The notes beneath the pieces are model-generated. The model was not told the origin of the DNA. It did not search any database and saw only the letters and a program-made list of their open reading frames with translations. From NCBI GenBank assembly GCA_937146645.1, contig CAKZRQ010000023.1, forward strand, positions 1-64,000: a stretch of 64,000 bases of DNA. Reading direction: 5' to 3'. The position numbers were made by a program, and so were the translations under genes. Shown in pieces: positions 7,495 through 15,979 of the stretch; position 1 is the stretch's first letter; each line of letters begins with the position of its first letter. Origin of the DNA: an uncultured Cyclobacteriaceae bacterium (GTDB taxonomy: Bacteria > Bacteroidota > Bacteroidia > Cytophagales > Cyclobacteriaceae).

Positions 7495-7526
7495 TTTGAT
7501 AAAAAAATAACCCTTTTATAAATTTG
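7495..7526 (+). promoter_or_regulatory. Bacteroidota-type promoter
   Basis: TTTG at 7495-7498 and TAAATTTG at 7519-7526, spacing 20 nt, match the -33/-7 consensus. The start codon of the downstream gene lies 70 nt further. Confidence 0.72.
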
Positions 7527-7595
7527 CATCAACAAACACAGGGAATTGCACAAGGCAGCTCCAAGTGTATTGAAAACCTATATAAACCAACAAGT

Positions 7596-8159
7596 ATGAA
7601 AAAGTTTTTCGTATTGCTTTTGACTGCAGGGATTGCAGGAGGAGCGTTTGCACAAGAAGCCACTAAGGTTTCGATCAAGCAGATCGGTTCAAGCAAAGTG
7701 GCAGTAGCTTCTACTAGTGAAGCTCAAGGTTCTATGATCGTTAGAATTATGGATCAGGATGGAGATTTGATTTTCCGTGACCGAATTGCCAAGAGAGATG
7801 GGTTCAAAAAGGTCTATGACCTTTCTCAGATCGAAGAAGGACAGTTTGATGTAGAAGTATCAGGCCAGAATGTGGAATTCGCTACAGCTAACGTTTCCAA
7901 TTTTGCGGAGCCTAAGCCAGTAGTTTATTCTAGAGTATCTCAACTCGAGGATAATACTTACCGACTTTTGGTAAGCGCTCCTGAAGAAGAAGAGATCAAG
8001 GTCTTGATTTATGACGGTGGAAAGCTTATCCACACCGAAATGGTTTTGAATCCTCAGGGACTTCACAAAATCTTCAAGGTGGAAAGAGCTTCTGAAAATG
8101 GAGTTAGTTTCAAAGTAGAAACAGCTTCTGGATTTGAAGGATATGTATCTGAAAAATAA
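7596..8159 (+). CDS. Secreted two-domain beta-sandwich-like protein, paralogue of 6639-7196
   Basis: A 187-residue protein starting MKKFFVLLLTAG at the ATG at 7596, the first codon that gives a proper signal peptide (cleavage near AFAQ). The mature part has the same two-segment layout as the upstream paralogue: IMDQDGDLIFRDRIAKRDG in the first half, LIYDGGKLIHTEMVLNPQGL and SFKVETASGFEGYV in the second. The signal peptides are also nearly the same (LLLTAGIA). Each copy has its own terminator and the same palindrome upstream, so the whole transcription unit was duplicated. Function unknown. Confidence 0.75.
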   Translation: MKKFFVLLLTAGIAGGAFAQEATKVSIKQIGSSKVAVASTSEAQGSMIVRIMDQDGDLIFRDRIAKRDGFKKVYDLSQIEEGQFDVEVSGQNVEFATANVSNFAEPKPVVYSRVSQLEDNTYRLLVSAPEEEEIKVLIYDGGKLIHTEMVLNPQGLHKIFKVERASENGVSFKVETASGFEGYVSEK

Positions 8160-8179
8160 CTAAACCAGCTATTTTAGCG

Positions 8180-8212
8180 ATCCCGCCAATTCATTTTGGC
8201 GGGATTTTTTTG
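8180..8212. terminator. Terminator between convergent genes
   Basis: ATCCCGCCAA (8180-8189) pairs with TTGGCGGGAT (8196-8205), followed by seven T residues on the plus strand. It ends 2 nt before the stop codon of the convergent LpxR-like gene. Confidence 0.9.
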
Positions 8213-8213
8213 T

Positions 8214-9125
8214 TTAAAAGAGCCAGGAAAGCGTGATGCGACCAAAGACTTGATTCGAAGCAGCTTCGTTTTCTTTGGTTCGATAATAAATTCCATATCC
8301 CATACCGAAGTGGTTATAGTTGAGAATAAATTCGCCGAATACCTCTGCCACAGAATTTTCTGATTCAAATTCAGGTGGAATTTCGGGATCGATTAAATTC
8401 CCATCTATCGTTCGATTGAAAAAAACCTGCCTCAGCTCTACCCCAAGTTGAAAATACTGCTCCTGCCGTTTAGTGGTGCCCACTCTGCTTCCAGTGATCT
8501 GGCTGAATTCTAAGTCTTCAAAAGTACCGAGCCGAATACTAGGCTTAATGGACAGACTTTGTTCTAGATTCCCTATGGCCGCCATCCCATCTACCAAAAA
8601 TTCAAAACTTCCGGACCGGATTATGCTTTTGGTAGCCTTGATATCCAAATTTAAAAGGAAAGCATCTTCAATCTGATGTTCCCATCCTTTTGCTCTGGGA
8701 AAACCAAAGGTATCGTGATACCAATTATGAAACTGTCCTACTCCTGATTTTGGACCAATTAAACCAGTGAGCAAGGTGAAGCCCGTGACCAGGCCAGATT
8801 TCCTTTTCTGGAAGCCAAATTCCAGATAGTTCAAGCCTGCAAAAGGCCTATCTATTTCTTCAGGCTCTAGCTCTTTCCTTAGGTCTGGTGTGAATATTTG
8901 ATTTCCGAAGCCTATACTTAGGCTTTTTCCATTTCCTTGATATTGGTAATAGGTTAAATAGTGTCCACTGCTGTAATACCTGTCTTGCCGTCCGCTTATG
9001 AAAGCATCATTATCCAAATGGACAATCAGTTGCGACTTGCGAGGCTTCATTTCCGACTCGGCCTGTTGTCCCTTGCCTTCTTTCAAAGCTAGAAATAAAG
9101 AAAGAGTACAAATGAATTTAAGCAT
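8214..9125 (-). CDS. Lipid A deacylase LpxR family protein
   Basis: A 303-residue exported protein predicted to be an outer-membrane beta-barrel ending in an aromatic residue (SWLF). LpxR-family landmarks are visible: HLDNDAF with Asn39-Asp40, a DRYYSSGH segment at about 48-55, TPD at 79-81, DRPFAGL at 92-98, GLIGPKSGVGQFHNWYH at about 121-137 and GWEHQ near 148-151. In characterised LpxR the Asn-Asp pair and a His in the GP-S-G-Q-H region are needed to remove the 3'-acyloxyacyl group of lipid A in a Ca-dependent way. Substrate here is inferred. A terminator stands about 30 nt upstream, separating it from the M14 genes. Confidence 0.85.
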   Translation of the reverse strand: MLKFICTLSLFLALKEGKGQQAESEMKPRKSQLIVHLDNDAFISGRQDRYYSSGHYLTYYQYQGNGKSLSIGFGNQIFTPDLRKELEPEEIDRPFAGLNYLEFGFQKRKSGLVTGFTLLTGLIGPKSGVGQFHNWYHDTFGFPRAKGWEHQIEDAFLLNLDIKATKSIIRSGSFEFLVDGMAAIGNLEQSLSIKPSIRLGTFEDLEFSQITGSRVGTTKRQEQYFQLGVELRQVFFNRTIDGNLIDPEIPPEFESENSVAEVFGEFILNYNHFGMGYGIYYRTKENEAASNQVFGRITLSWLF

Positions 9126-9153
9126 TGGTAGGATTCAAGCCGGAAGGTACAAA

Positions 9154-9192
9154 TCATAAAAAAATCCCTGTCAAATGTTCAACAGGGATTTT
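9154..9192 (-). terminator. Terminator downstream of the M14 peptidase gene
   Basis: AAAATCCCTGT (9161-9171) pairs with ACAGGGATTTT (9182-9192), an 11-bp stem with a T run on the minus strand. It lies about 30 nt before the LpxR-like start codon. Confidence 0.85.
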
Positions 9193-9211
9193 AAGATTGG
9201 GGTTTATATTT

Positions 9212-10945
9212 TTATTTCGACCAGGAAGCTTTGCCTCCTTTGGCAGAATCTACATTGATGGTATAGCTATTTCCACCAGAAACTATCCAGCGAACCTTCA
9301 CTCCAGACATACCAGGGATATTATCTACCGCGATCTTTCCTGGTGAATTCTTTTGCTCGGAGTATTGCTTCATATCCTCATTATCTACCACATAACCTGC
9401 TAAAACTTTAGCTCCTGAAATACTCACATAATCTGGACGCTCGATATTGTACTTCAAGTCCTGAGAGGCATGGGTTGGAATCATCCTTTCATTGTAAATC
9501 GTAGCAATAATTTCCTTCAGACCACCGCCAAGATCATTTTCCTGAACATTCATAACGGAAAGCTTTGGAGTATGATAAGCATGAAAAATGGTGAAAGCAG
9601 AATTTCTATGCGCATCCTGTTCAAGCAAGAAACCTGGATGAGCTCGTCCAAAATTCTTCTTAAACCCACCGATTTCAACGGTGCCATAAGTAGGGTGCTC
9701 ATATTCAGTCCAGTCGACAAAAGCATCTCCGAATGTGAGGTATTTGTCAACTTTTAATTGCTCCTCTTGATTTCCTCTACCGGCATTTTGGTGAAAATAT
9801 AAGTATGAGGTCATCAACTCATTAGAATAAGTGAAGATACCTCTGTTACCGTAAAACCAGTCAAGCTCTCCACCAAATACAGAATAGAGATCTTTATATA
9901 CTGTGAGATAGCGATAACCAGGCATCATCTCTTCCCCTTTTTCAGCAAGGGCATCGTAAATTCTGATATCATCTCTATTGTAGGTTCCCACATCTTCTTC
10001 AGCACCTGGTCCTCTTAAGATCATGCCACCTGAGTTATGATAACTCTGTGCTCCGGCAATGTTTGGATGATCCATCACGAATTCCATCACCGCTCGATTT
10101 TCAGAAAGTGTAAATGGATATTTCAGGGCACCTCTTTGTACGTAATCCGGCTGCCAATTCCAGCCCCAGTCACGGTTCGGGTCATAGTAGCCTATTCCAT
10201 CTTCATTAACTCTCCCATCGCCATCATTATCAAGACCCTCTTGACCGAGATATTCATATTCTCCTTTTTGGTCACCTTCTACCTGGACCAGCCGTCTTGG
10301 ATCCTGAGGATCTTTGATAAATCGACCGGTTGGTGATTTTCTGATCATCATGGTAATGCTACCATTACCGTCCAGATCGTCCATCATATCTTCTCCTGCC
10401 AATCCATCACCATCATTATCAAGGATCATCATTCCTGATCTTGGGCTACTGGCGGTATTTGGCTCCATGAAATAGTTATTTCTTGCATCAGGATTAATGG
10501 AAGGAGCGATGTAAAAGGTCTTATCCGCTAAGAGTTCTTGGATGAAGGTATTATCCCCGAACATCTCAGTTAAGTACCATGCAGTGTACAGAGCGAACTC
10601 CCCACCTTGAATCTCATTCGAATGGATGTTTCCATCGATCCACATAGCAGGTTTTTCATTTGCCTCACCTTCTGAAAAGTCGGTGATGGTTATCATCATG
10701 ATATCCCTTCCCTCATAGGATTTTCCTATACTTTCTAATCTTGTGAGCTCAGGATAAGCCTGGTTGATCTTTTGAAGGTTTTCAACCAATCCTTCGTAAC
10801 TATAATATCGGTTGAATGCGATTTCTACTTTAGGATCGTGCGGTGTTCCTGCCGCACGGAAAAACTTTTGCTGGGCTTCTGAAATAACGGTGACCATGAT
10901 TAATCCCATGGCAACCAAGACTTTTGTTGTAATTAGATTTTTCAT
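9212..10945 (-). CDS. M14 family zinc carboxypeptidase, exported
   Basis: A 577-residue protein with a signal peptide (about 1-24). The M14 active site is complete: zinc ligands His108 and Glu111 in GNIHSNE, His303 in QSYHNSGG, the substrate-binding NPDAR at about 151-155, an NRDW segment near 257-260, and the catalytic Glu376 in YSNEL. Inside the catalytic domain lie Asp-rich loops (DNDGDGLAGED, DLDGNGS, DNDGDGRVNED) that look like calcium-binding loops. A beta-rich C-terminal domain follows. It lies 3 nt after a homologous gene (10949-12550) that has lost the active-site residues, so both are probably made from one mRNA and exported together. Substrate unknown. Confidence 0.9.
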   Translation of the reverse strand: MKNLITTKVLVAMGLIMVTVISEAQQKFFRAAGTPHDPKVEIAFNRYYSYEGLVENLQKINQAYPELTRLESIGKSYEGRDIMMITITDFSEGEANEKPAMWIDGNIHSNEIQGGEFALYTAWYLTEMFGDNTFIQELLADKTFYIAPSINPDARNNYFMEPNTASSPRSGMMILDNDGDGLAGEDMMDDLDGNGSITMMIRKSPTGRFIKDPQDPRRLVQVEGDQKGEYEYLGQEGLDNDGDGRVNEDGIGYYDPNRDWGWNWQPDYVQRGALKYPFTLSENRAVMEFVMDHPNIAGAQSYHNSGGMILRGPGAEEDVGTYNRDDIRIYDALAEKGEEMMPGYRYLTVYKDLYSVFGGELDWFYGNRGIFTYSNELMTSYLYFHQNAGRGNQEEQLKVDKYLTFGDAFVDWTEYEHPTYGTVEIGGFKKNFGRAHPGFLLEQDAHRNSAFTIFHAYHTPKLSVMNVQENDLGGGLKEIIATIYNERMIPTHASQDLKYNIERPDYVSISGAKVLAGYVVDNEDMKQYSEQKNSPGKIAVDNIPGMSGVKVRWIVSGGNSYTINVDSAKGGKASWSK

Positions 10946-10948
10946 GGT

Positions 10949-12550
10949 TTAGAGATTAATAGTTTCAGTGATAAATCCGACATGAGAAGCACCTACCTTA
11001 AGTGTCACATCTCCTTTGCCTCGAACTACCCAACTCATGGAGGCTTTCTCATAAGCGCCAAGCATTTCTAGGGTGGCAATCTTACTTCCTGAGATCAGTC
11101 GGTCATCATCTAAATCCATATCAATTCGGATTTTACGAAGCCACCTGGAACGATCTCCTAATTCGGTATGAGTTGGTAGTGGGGAATTATTATACAGGTC
11201 TACGCTTACTCTGCTTAACCCATTCCCTAAGTCTTCAACTTCCAGATTATAAAGCTCAAGCGAAGGTTGCATTGAAGCTAAAGCCAAAATAAACTCTGTG
11301 TGTTCATCAGCGATTTGGCCCACCTTTTCAAAGGGTGGATTCACCATCACGAAAGGCTTTATTCCACCAACTTCCACTTTTTTGCCAGGGAAATCTGGGT
11401 GATTGATTTCTGTCCATGGAACAAAGCTGTCTTTCCAACCCAATGAATCAGCCCAAGCAAGATAATTAGCCTCAGCATTTGACTTCCCTCCAAATTCTGG
11501 TGTCCAATAGCCAGGAGTGCTAAAACTCATTCTACCAAAATGGAAATAGGCCCATTGAAAGAAGTCTCCGTCCGTACCCTGATTGGTTTGCTGGAAGGCT
11601 TTTTGAGAAACAACTTCTTTGTATTTGTCAGAAACCAGCTTATTAATTTTCTGGTCCCCAGCTAAAATGGAGCTAACTACCCTCTTTCTAGCTTCGCTAG
11701 AGTTATGTTTTAATGGAGTGCTTAGGTTATTCGCAGGTGAAAATGTCACAAATGCGAAAATGTTCCATTGCTCAAACAGATAATCCAAAAGAGCGCGAGT
11801 TTCTACCGGCGACGCTGCGATATCGCCCGCCAATGGCTCAAATACTGGGAATTTATAGGTAAGCGATTTATTAAAGGCTATCCCCTCAGGAGGATCTTCT
11901 GCAAATTTACCGTCATCATCATCGTCCTTGCTTTCCATAAATACGGAATAACTACCTGATTGACCCTTACTTCGATCTGCCTTAACTAAGACTCTTTCAT
12001 CTTCCTCCGAGATCATATATTCTCCTAAAGAATCTTCGACCCGCATCCAGGTAATCATACCATCTCCATTCAGATCGGTGTATCCGTTTTCACCTTTTTC
12101 TCCATCGCGGTCGTGGTCTAGTTCCATTGTATTTCCGCGCCTGTGATATTTTAGGGAGGAGTGATATTGCTGATATGCGTCCGGCGACATGTTAGGGAAG
12201 ATGTAAAAGCTGGTTTTTTCCAGTACATCAGCATGATCATTGACCAGTTTTTCCGCAAATTGCAACGCCAGTTCCACACTCAATACATGGAAACCTTCTG
12301 CTCCACCCACTACTGCAATGGCCGGTTTCTCGTCCATATTTCCAGTGCCGATTTTCAGAACCAGAATATCTTCTCCACCTTCTGTTTTGGTGAGGGTGAT
12401 TAGTTCAGCTGATCCATTTGATGCTATGGATGCTACTCGAGAATTAACCTCTGATAGAGTGGGGTAATCCGTCTGACCCATAACCCGATCCGGAAGGGAG
12501 AATGCTGCCAAGAGTAATCCTGTAAACAGTATTTTTTTCATAGAATTCAT
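10949..12550 (-). CDS. Catalytically dead M14 peptidase homologue, exported
   Basis: A 533-residue protein (an ATG at 12541 would give MKKILFTG and 530 residues). It aligns along its length with the downstream M14 peptidase: signal peptide, an Asp-rich insert with DHDRDG and DLNGDG, and the same C-terminal domain with WTEINHPDFP against WTEYEHPTYG. The active site is not conserved. HSNE becomes EGFH (Glu85, His88 reversed), the third zinc ligand His becomes Ser in FVTFSPAN, NPDAR becomes SPDAY, and the catalytic Glu becomes Pro in SFSTPGYW. The frame is open and well formed, so it is a pseudoenzyme rather than a decayed gene. It may act as a partner or regulator of the active enzyme. Confidence 0.85.
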   Translation of the reverse strand: MNSMKKILFTGLLLAAFSLPDRVMGQTDYPTLSEVNSRVASIASNGSAELITLTKTEGGEDILVLKIGTGNMDEKPAIAVVGGAEGFHVLSVELALQFAEKLVNDHADVLEKTSFYIFPNMSPDAYQQYHSSLKYHRRGNTMELDHDRDGEKGENGYTDLNGDGMITWMRVEDSLGEYMISEEDERVLVKADRSKGQSGSYSVFMESKDDDDDGKFAEDPPEGIAFNKSLTYKFPVFEPLAGDIAASPVETRALLDYLFEQWNIFAFVTFSPANNLSTPLKHNSSEARKRVVSSILAGDQKINKLVSDKYKEVVSQKAFQQTNQGTDGDFFQWAYFHFGRMSFSTPGYWTPEFGGKSNAEANYLAWADSLGWKDSFVPWTEINHPDFPGKKVEVGGIKPFVMVNPPFEKVGQIADEHTEFILALASMQPSLELYNLEVEDLGNGLSRVSVDLYNNSPLPTHTELGDRSRWLRKIRIDMDLDDDRLISGSKIATLEMLGAYEKASMSWVVRGKGDVTLKVGASHVGFITETINL

Positions 12551-12721
12551 TTTTCATTCAATGGATCAATTTGCCCAAAAAAAGCTTTTCAATTAACTGA
12601 GAATAGTTCTTGGATTGATTTCTAGCCTTGAATGGATATTCAGGATGATAAGTGGGGAATCCGAAATGAATTGGAGAGATGGACTTTTTTTCCTTTTTTT
12701 AGCTCATAAGACACCTGCTGG

Positions 12722-13552
12722 ATGTTTAAAAAAATCGCCCTTGCTTTTGCTTTTTCTCCGAGAATGGAGGCCCTTTTGGCAGAAACCAGAAGGATTGTCG
12801 AAACCTTTGACTCAGAGCTGTATCTGATTCACGTTGGGCAGAAAACGGATGAAGCAGAACAGAAGATCACGCTAGCCATGCAGACAAATGGACTCTCCAA
12901 ACAGTCCACAACTTTGATTTGGAAAGAGGGTAAACCAGTAAGAATGATCCTTGAGGCCTGTCGGGAAAATGATGTGGATTTACTCGTGACCGGTGCTTTA
13001 AAAAAAGAAGGCTTCCTGACTTATTATTTAGGTTCTGTAGCACGTAAGATCATTCGGAAATCACATTGTTCTGTGATGACCTTAATAGACCCTCAGGTCA
13101 AACCCAGTAAGTTTTCGAAGGTGGTGATCAATGGTACTCAGCTCACCATTACCCCTATGGTTATTGAAAGGGGTATCCAGTTTTGTCAAAAGGTGAATAC
13201 CGAGCAGGTCCATATTTTGAATGAGATTAAAATGTATGGTCTTCAGATGGGTACAGCGGGTGAGGATAGCGAAGAAGAAATAGCGAATACCCGTAGGCAG
13301 CTTGTGCAAAATGAGATGGATTATGTTAAGAATATTCTGGATAACATACCTCATGAGGATCTCAAGGTAAATATTAAAGTCACGGGCGGAAAATGGGCTA
13401 TCGAGCTAGCGAAGTTTTGCGAAAAAATAGAGGCGGATCTTCTTATCGTTGGAGATGGTAAGCGCCTAAATTTTTTCGATCGTATTTTCCCACATGATCT
13501 GGAGGAGCTATTAAGTACACTTCCTTGTAATCTTTTACTTATCAAACGGTAA
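12722..13552 (+). CDS. Universal stress protein, two UspA domains
   Basis: A 276-residue cytoplasmic protein. The first Usp domain (about 1-130) has the KKIALAFAFS start, the NDVDLLVTGA segment and the GSVARKIIRKSHCSVM motif typical of the C-terminal nucleotide loop. The second (about 135-276) ends with DLLIVGDG and LPCNLLLI but lacks the full G2xG9xGS ATP motif. Its stop lies 5 nt before the start of a cation/proton antiporter gene, an arrangement that suggests the Usp protein may regulate the transporter. Confidence 0.88.
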   Translation: MFKKIALAFAFSPRMEALLAETRRIVETFDSELYLIHVGQKTDEAEQKITLAMQTNGLSKQSTTLIWKEGKPVRMILEACRENDVDLLVTGALKKEGFLTYYLGSVARKIIRKSHCSVMTLIDPQVKPSKFSKVVINGTQLTITPMVIERGIQFCQKVNTEQVHILNEIKMYGLQMGTAGEDSEEEIANTRRQLVQNEMDYVKNILDNIPHEDLKVNIKVTGGKWAIELAKFCEKIEADLLIVGDGKRLNFFDRIFPHDLEELLSTLPCNLLLIKR

Positions 13553-13557
13553 CCTTG

Positions 13558-14790
13558 ATGGAAACTCTGAATCACAAAGAGGTTATCAACCTATTGCTCC
13601 AGCTTGCGGTCATGCTTATCATGGCTAGAGTATTTGCAGAAGTAGCCCGAAAATTTAAGCAGCCAGCTGTAGTAGGAGAGATCCTTGCTGGCATTATCAT
13701 AGGACCAACCATTCTCGGAAATTTCTTTCCGGGGATTCAGGAATATCTCTTTGCTTCCCATTCCATGGCAAATATTGCCTTGGATGGTTTTGTGCAGATC
13801 GCGGTGGTGCTGCTTCTATTCATTGCTGGACTTGAAGTAGAATTGCAAGTCGTATGGAATCAGGGAAAAAATGCACTGAAAATCGCAGTAGCCTCTATGG
13901 CACTTCCGATTATTGCTGGTTTTGTAGTAGCGTTTGCCTTTCCGGAATTTCTTGGAGTAAACATTAATGACAGGATAGTAGCATCCACATTTTTCGGACT
14001 GGCCATTTCCATCACGGCTCTTGCAGTAGTTGCTAGGATTCTCATGGATTTGGACTTGTTCAAAACCAACACAGGACTCCTCATCATCGCCTCAGCTATG
14101 ATCGTGGACATTCTGGGCTGGATTGTTTTCTCGGTTATTCTTTCCCTTTCAGAATCCGGTCAAGAGGGCCTAGGCGTACTTCCAACCATTGGTTTGACCT
14201 TACTCTTTACCTTCTTTATGCTTACGCTCGGGAAGGGAATAATTAATAAAACCTTACCATGGGTAAATAAGAAGCTTGCATGGCCTGGAGGCTTACTTTC
14301 CCTCTCATTGGCCATCTGTTTTTTAGCCGCATCCTTCACTGAATCAATAGGTATCCATGCTATTTTTGGAGCATTTATAATTGGAGTTGCCTTTGGTGAT
14401 TCAGAACATCTCACTGAGAAGGCAAAGGAAATTCTTCATCAGTTTATCAATAATATTTTTGCCCCGATCTTCTTTGTATCCATTGGGCTCAAGGTGAATT
14501 TCATTGAATCCTTCGATCTGGGAATTGTCGGCGTAGTGGTGATCGTTGGATTCCTTACCAAGTACTTTGGGGCCTATCTGGGAGGTCGTTTCGCTGGGAT
14601 CAAAAGAGCAGAATCTGTAATGGTAGGATTTGGGATGAGTACGCGTGGAAGTATGGATATTATTCTTGGGTTGATTGCATTAGAAAATGGTCTGATCACA
14701 GAGTCCTTATTTATAGGACTGGTTATACTTGCCTTGCTATCCAGTATTTCCTCTGGACCACTGATGGCTTTGGCCAGGAAAAGGAGCTAG
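13558..14790 (+). CDS. Cation:proton antiporter, CPA2 (KefB/NapA-like)
   Basis: A 410-residue membrane protein with about 12 segments across its full length. The N-terminus (FKQPAVVGEILAGIIIGPTIL, about 38-58) is the hallmark of the family, and AFIIGVAFGD and STRGSMDIILG later in the chain are typical. It lacks the cytoplasmic TrkA-N domain of KefB/KefC. Start chosen at the ATG at 13558; the TTG one codon before is less likely. It is coupled to the Usp gene 5 nt upstream. Likely role: Na+ or K+ for H+ exchange across the inner membrane. The ion cannot be read from sequence. Confidence 0.9.
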   Translation: METLNHKEVINLLLQLAVMLIMARVFAEVARKFKQPAVVGEILAGIIIGPTILGNFFPGIQEYLFASHSMANIALDGFVQIAVVLLLFIAGLEVELQVVWNQGKNALKIAVASMALPIIAGFVVAFAFPEFLGVNINDRIVASTFFGLAISITALAVVARILMDLDLFKTNTGLLIIASAMIVDILGWIVFSVILSLSESGQEGLGVLPTIGLTLLFTFFMLTLGKGIINKTLPWVNKKLAWPGGLLSLSLAICFLAASFTESIGIHAIFGAFIIGVAFGDSEHLTEKAKEILHQFINNIFAPIFFVSIGLKVNFIESFDLGIVGVVVIVGFLTKYFGAYLGGRFAGIKRAESVMVGFGMSTRGSMDIILGLIALENGLITESLFIGLVILALLSSISSGPLMALARKRS

Positions 14791-14857
14791 TTTTCGATAA
14801 GTGATTTTTTCTAAGAGCCATTATAAATTTCAATTAGGCCGATCTAACTTTCTACAT

Positions 14858-14865
14858 TAATTTTG
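14858..14865 (+). promoter_or_regulatory. Candidate -7 promoter element for hemH
   Basis: TAATTTTG matches TAnnTTTG and lies 37 nt before the ferrochelatase start codon. A -33 TTTG is not obvious at the expected distance. Confidence 0.45.
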
Positions 14866-14902
14866 GTTTGTCTTCTTTAAGTCTTTAAAGCAACCTCAAA
14901 AC

Positions 14903-15931
14903 ATGTCAAAAACTGGAAAAATCGGCGTTTTACTGGTTAATCTTGGAACACCAGACAGTACAAAAACTGGTGACGTACGGAAATATCTTCGAGAGTTCCT
15001 AATGGATGGAAGAGTGATTGATTTCCCTCTGGTGCCAAGATGGATGCTCGTAAATCTGATTATTGCCCCATTTCGGGCTCCTAAATCAGCAGCAGAATAT
15101 CGAAAGCTTTGGACTGACCGAGGTTCGCCTCTTCTTTTTCATACAGAAGATCTTCGCGATAAGCTCATCGAAAAGCTCGATATGAATGAGTATGTGGTGA
15201 GTATGGCCATGCGCTACCAGAATCCAAGTATCGAAGAAGGGTTGAAAAAACTTCAAGACGAGAAAGTTAAGAAGATCATCGTTCTTCCTCTATTCCCTCA
15301 GTATGCCTCGGCTACAAATGGCTCCGTGATCGATCGTGTTATGGAAATTGCTAGAGGTTGGCAGATCATTCCAGAGATTTCTTTCATCAGTAATTTTGTG
15401 GAGCATCCACTTTTTCTTCAGGCCTGGCAGGAGCTTGGTGAAGAAATGATGAAGGCGCAGGATTATGACAAATACCTCTTTTCGTATCATGGTTTGCCTG
15501 AAAGACAAATAAGAAAAGGATCTGTGGGAGGACACTGCAAGCTAGGAAGCTGCTGTGAAGCATATGGTCCTTCAAATCAATTTTGCTACCGTGCACAGTG
15601 TTTCCATACTACCCGTCAAGTGGCTGAGAGGCTTGGATTGCCAAAGGACAAAGTAGTGACTTGCTTCCAGTCCCGGCTTGGAAATGACCCATGGGTGAAG
15701 CCCTATACCGAAGATATGATCAAAGAATTAGCCGAGGAAGGAGTAAAAAAAGTACTAGTGTTCTCACCAGCTTTTGTTGCTGATTGTTTGGAAACCACGG
15801 TGGAAGTAGGTGAAGAATACAAGGAACAATTTGAAGAACTTGGCGGAGAGCATTGGGATTTGGTTCCAAGCTTGAACTCTAATGATACTTGGGTAGACTG
15901 TGTTAAAGACTTGGTAGAAAGTCATGCCTAA
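14903..15931 (+). CDS. hemH: Ferrochelatase, with cysteine-rich insert
   Basis: A 342-residue enzyme that inserts Fe2+ into protoporphyrin IX, the last step of haem synthesis. Family features are clear: GVLLVNLGTPDS at about 8-19, YRKLWTDRGSPL near 66-77, PLFPQYASAT, the catalytic His region SYHGLPERQ near 194-202, and SPAFVADCLETT toward the C-terminus. Between the active-site His and the C-terminal part lies a cysteine-rich stretch with Cys212, 217, 218, 228 and 233 (GHCKLGSCC ... CYRAQC). Bacterial ferrochelatases with an internal [2Fe-2S] cluster are known, and this spacing would allow one; that is an inference. It is followed by a CynX-type transporter and trmN6. Confidence 0.95.
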   Translation: MSKTGKIGVLLVNLGTPDSTKTGDVRKYLREFLMDGRVIDFPLVPRWMLVNLIIAPFRAPKSAAEYRKLWTDRGSPLLFHTEDLRDKLIEKLDMNEYVVSMAMRYQNPSIEEGLKKLQDEKVKKIIVLPLFPQYASATNGSVIDRVMEIARGWQIIPEISFISNFVEHPLFLQAWQELGEEMMKAQDYDKYLFSYHGLPERQIRKGSVGGHCKLGSCCEAYGPSNQFCYRAQCFHTTRQVAERLGLPKDKVVTCFQSRLGNDPWVKPYTEDMIKELAEEGVKKVLVFSPAFVADCLETTVEVGEEYKEQFEELGGEHWDLVPSLNSNDTWVDCVKDLVESHA

Positions 15932-15979
15932 TGCATTTAAAATTACTATCAATCTGAGTTTTCCAAACCAGCACTGGTT

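Larger units (their letters stand above)
7250..7595. other. AT-rich intergenic region before the second secreted paralogue
   Basis: About 345 nt. It contains one palindromic operator-like site (7405-7418) and a good promoter (7495-7526), leaving a leader of roughly 60 nt before the ATG at 7596. An open frame at 7214-7462 within it is low-complexity and not supported as a gene. Confidence 0.5.

Noticed and set aside
12615..12827. 70-codon plus-strand frame before the Usp gene
   Set aside because: It overlaps the start of the well-supported Usp gene in another frame and has no recognisable features.
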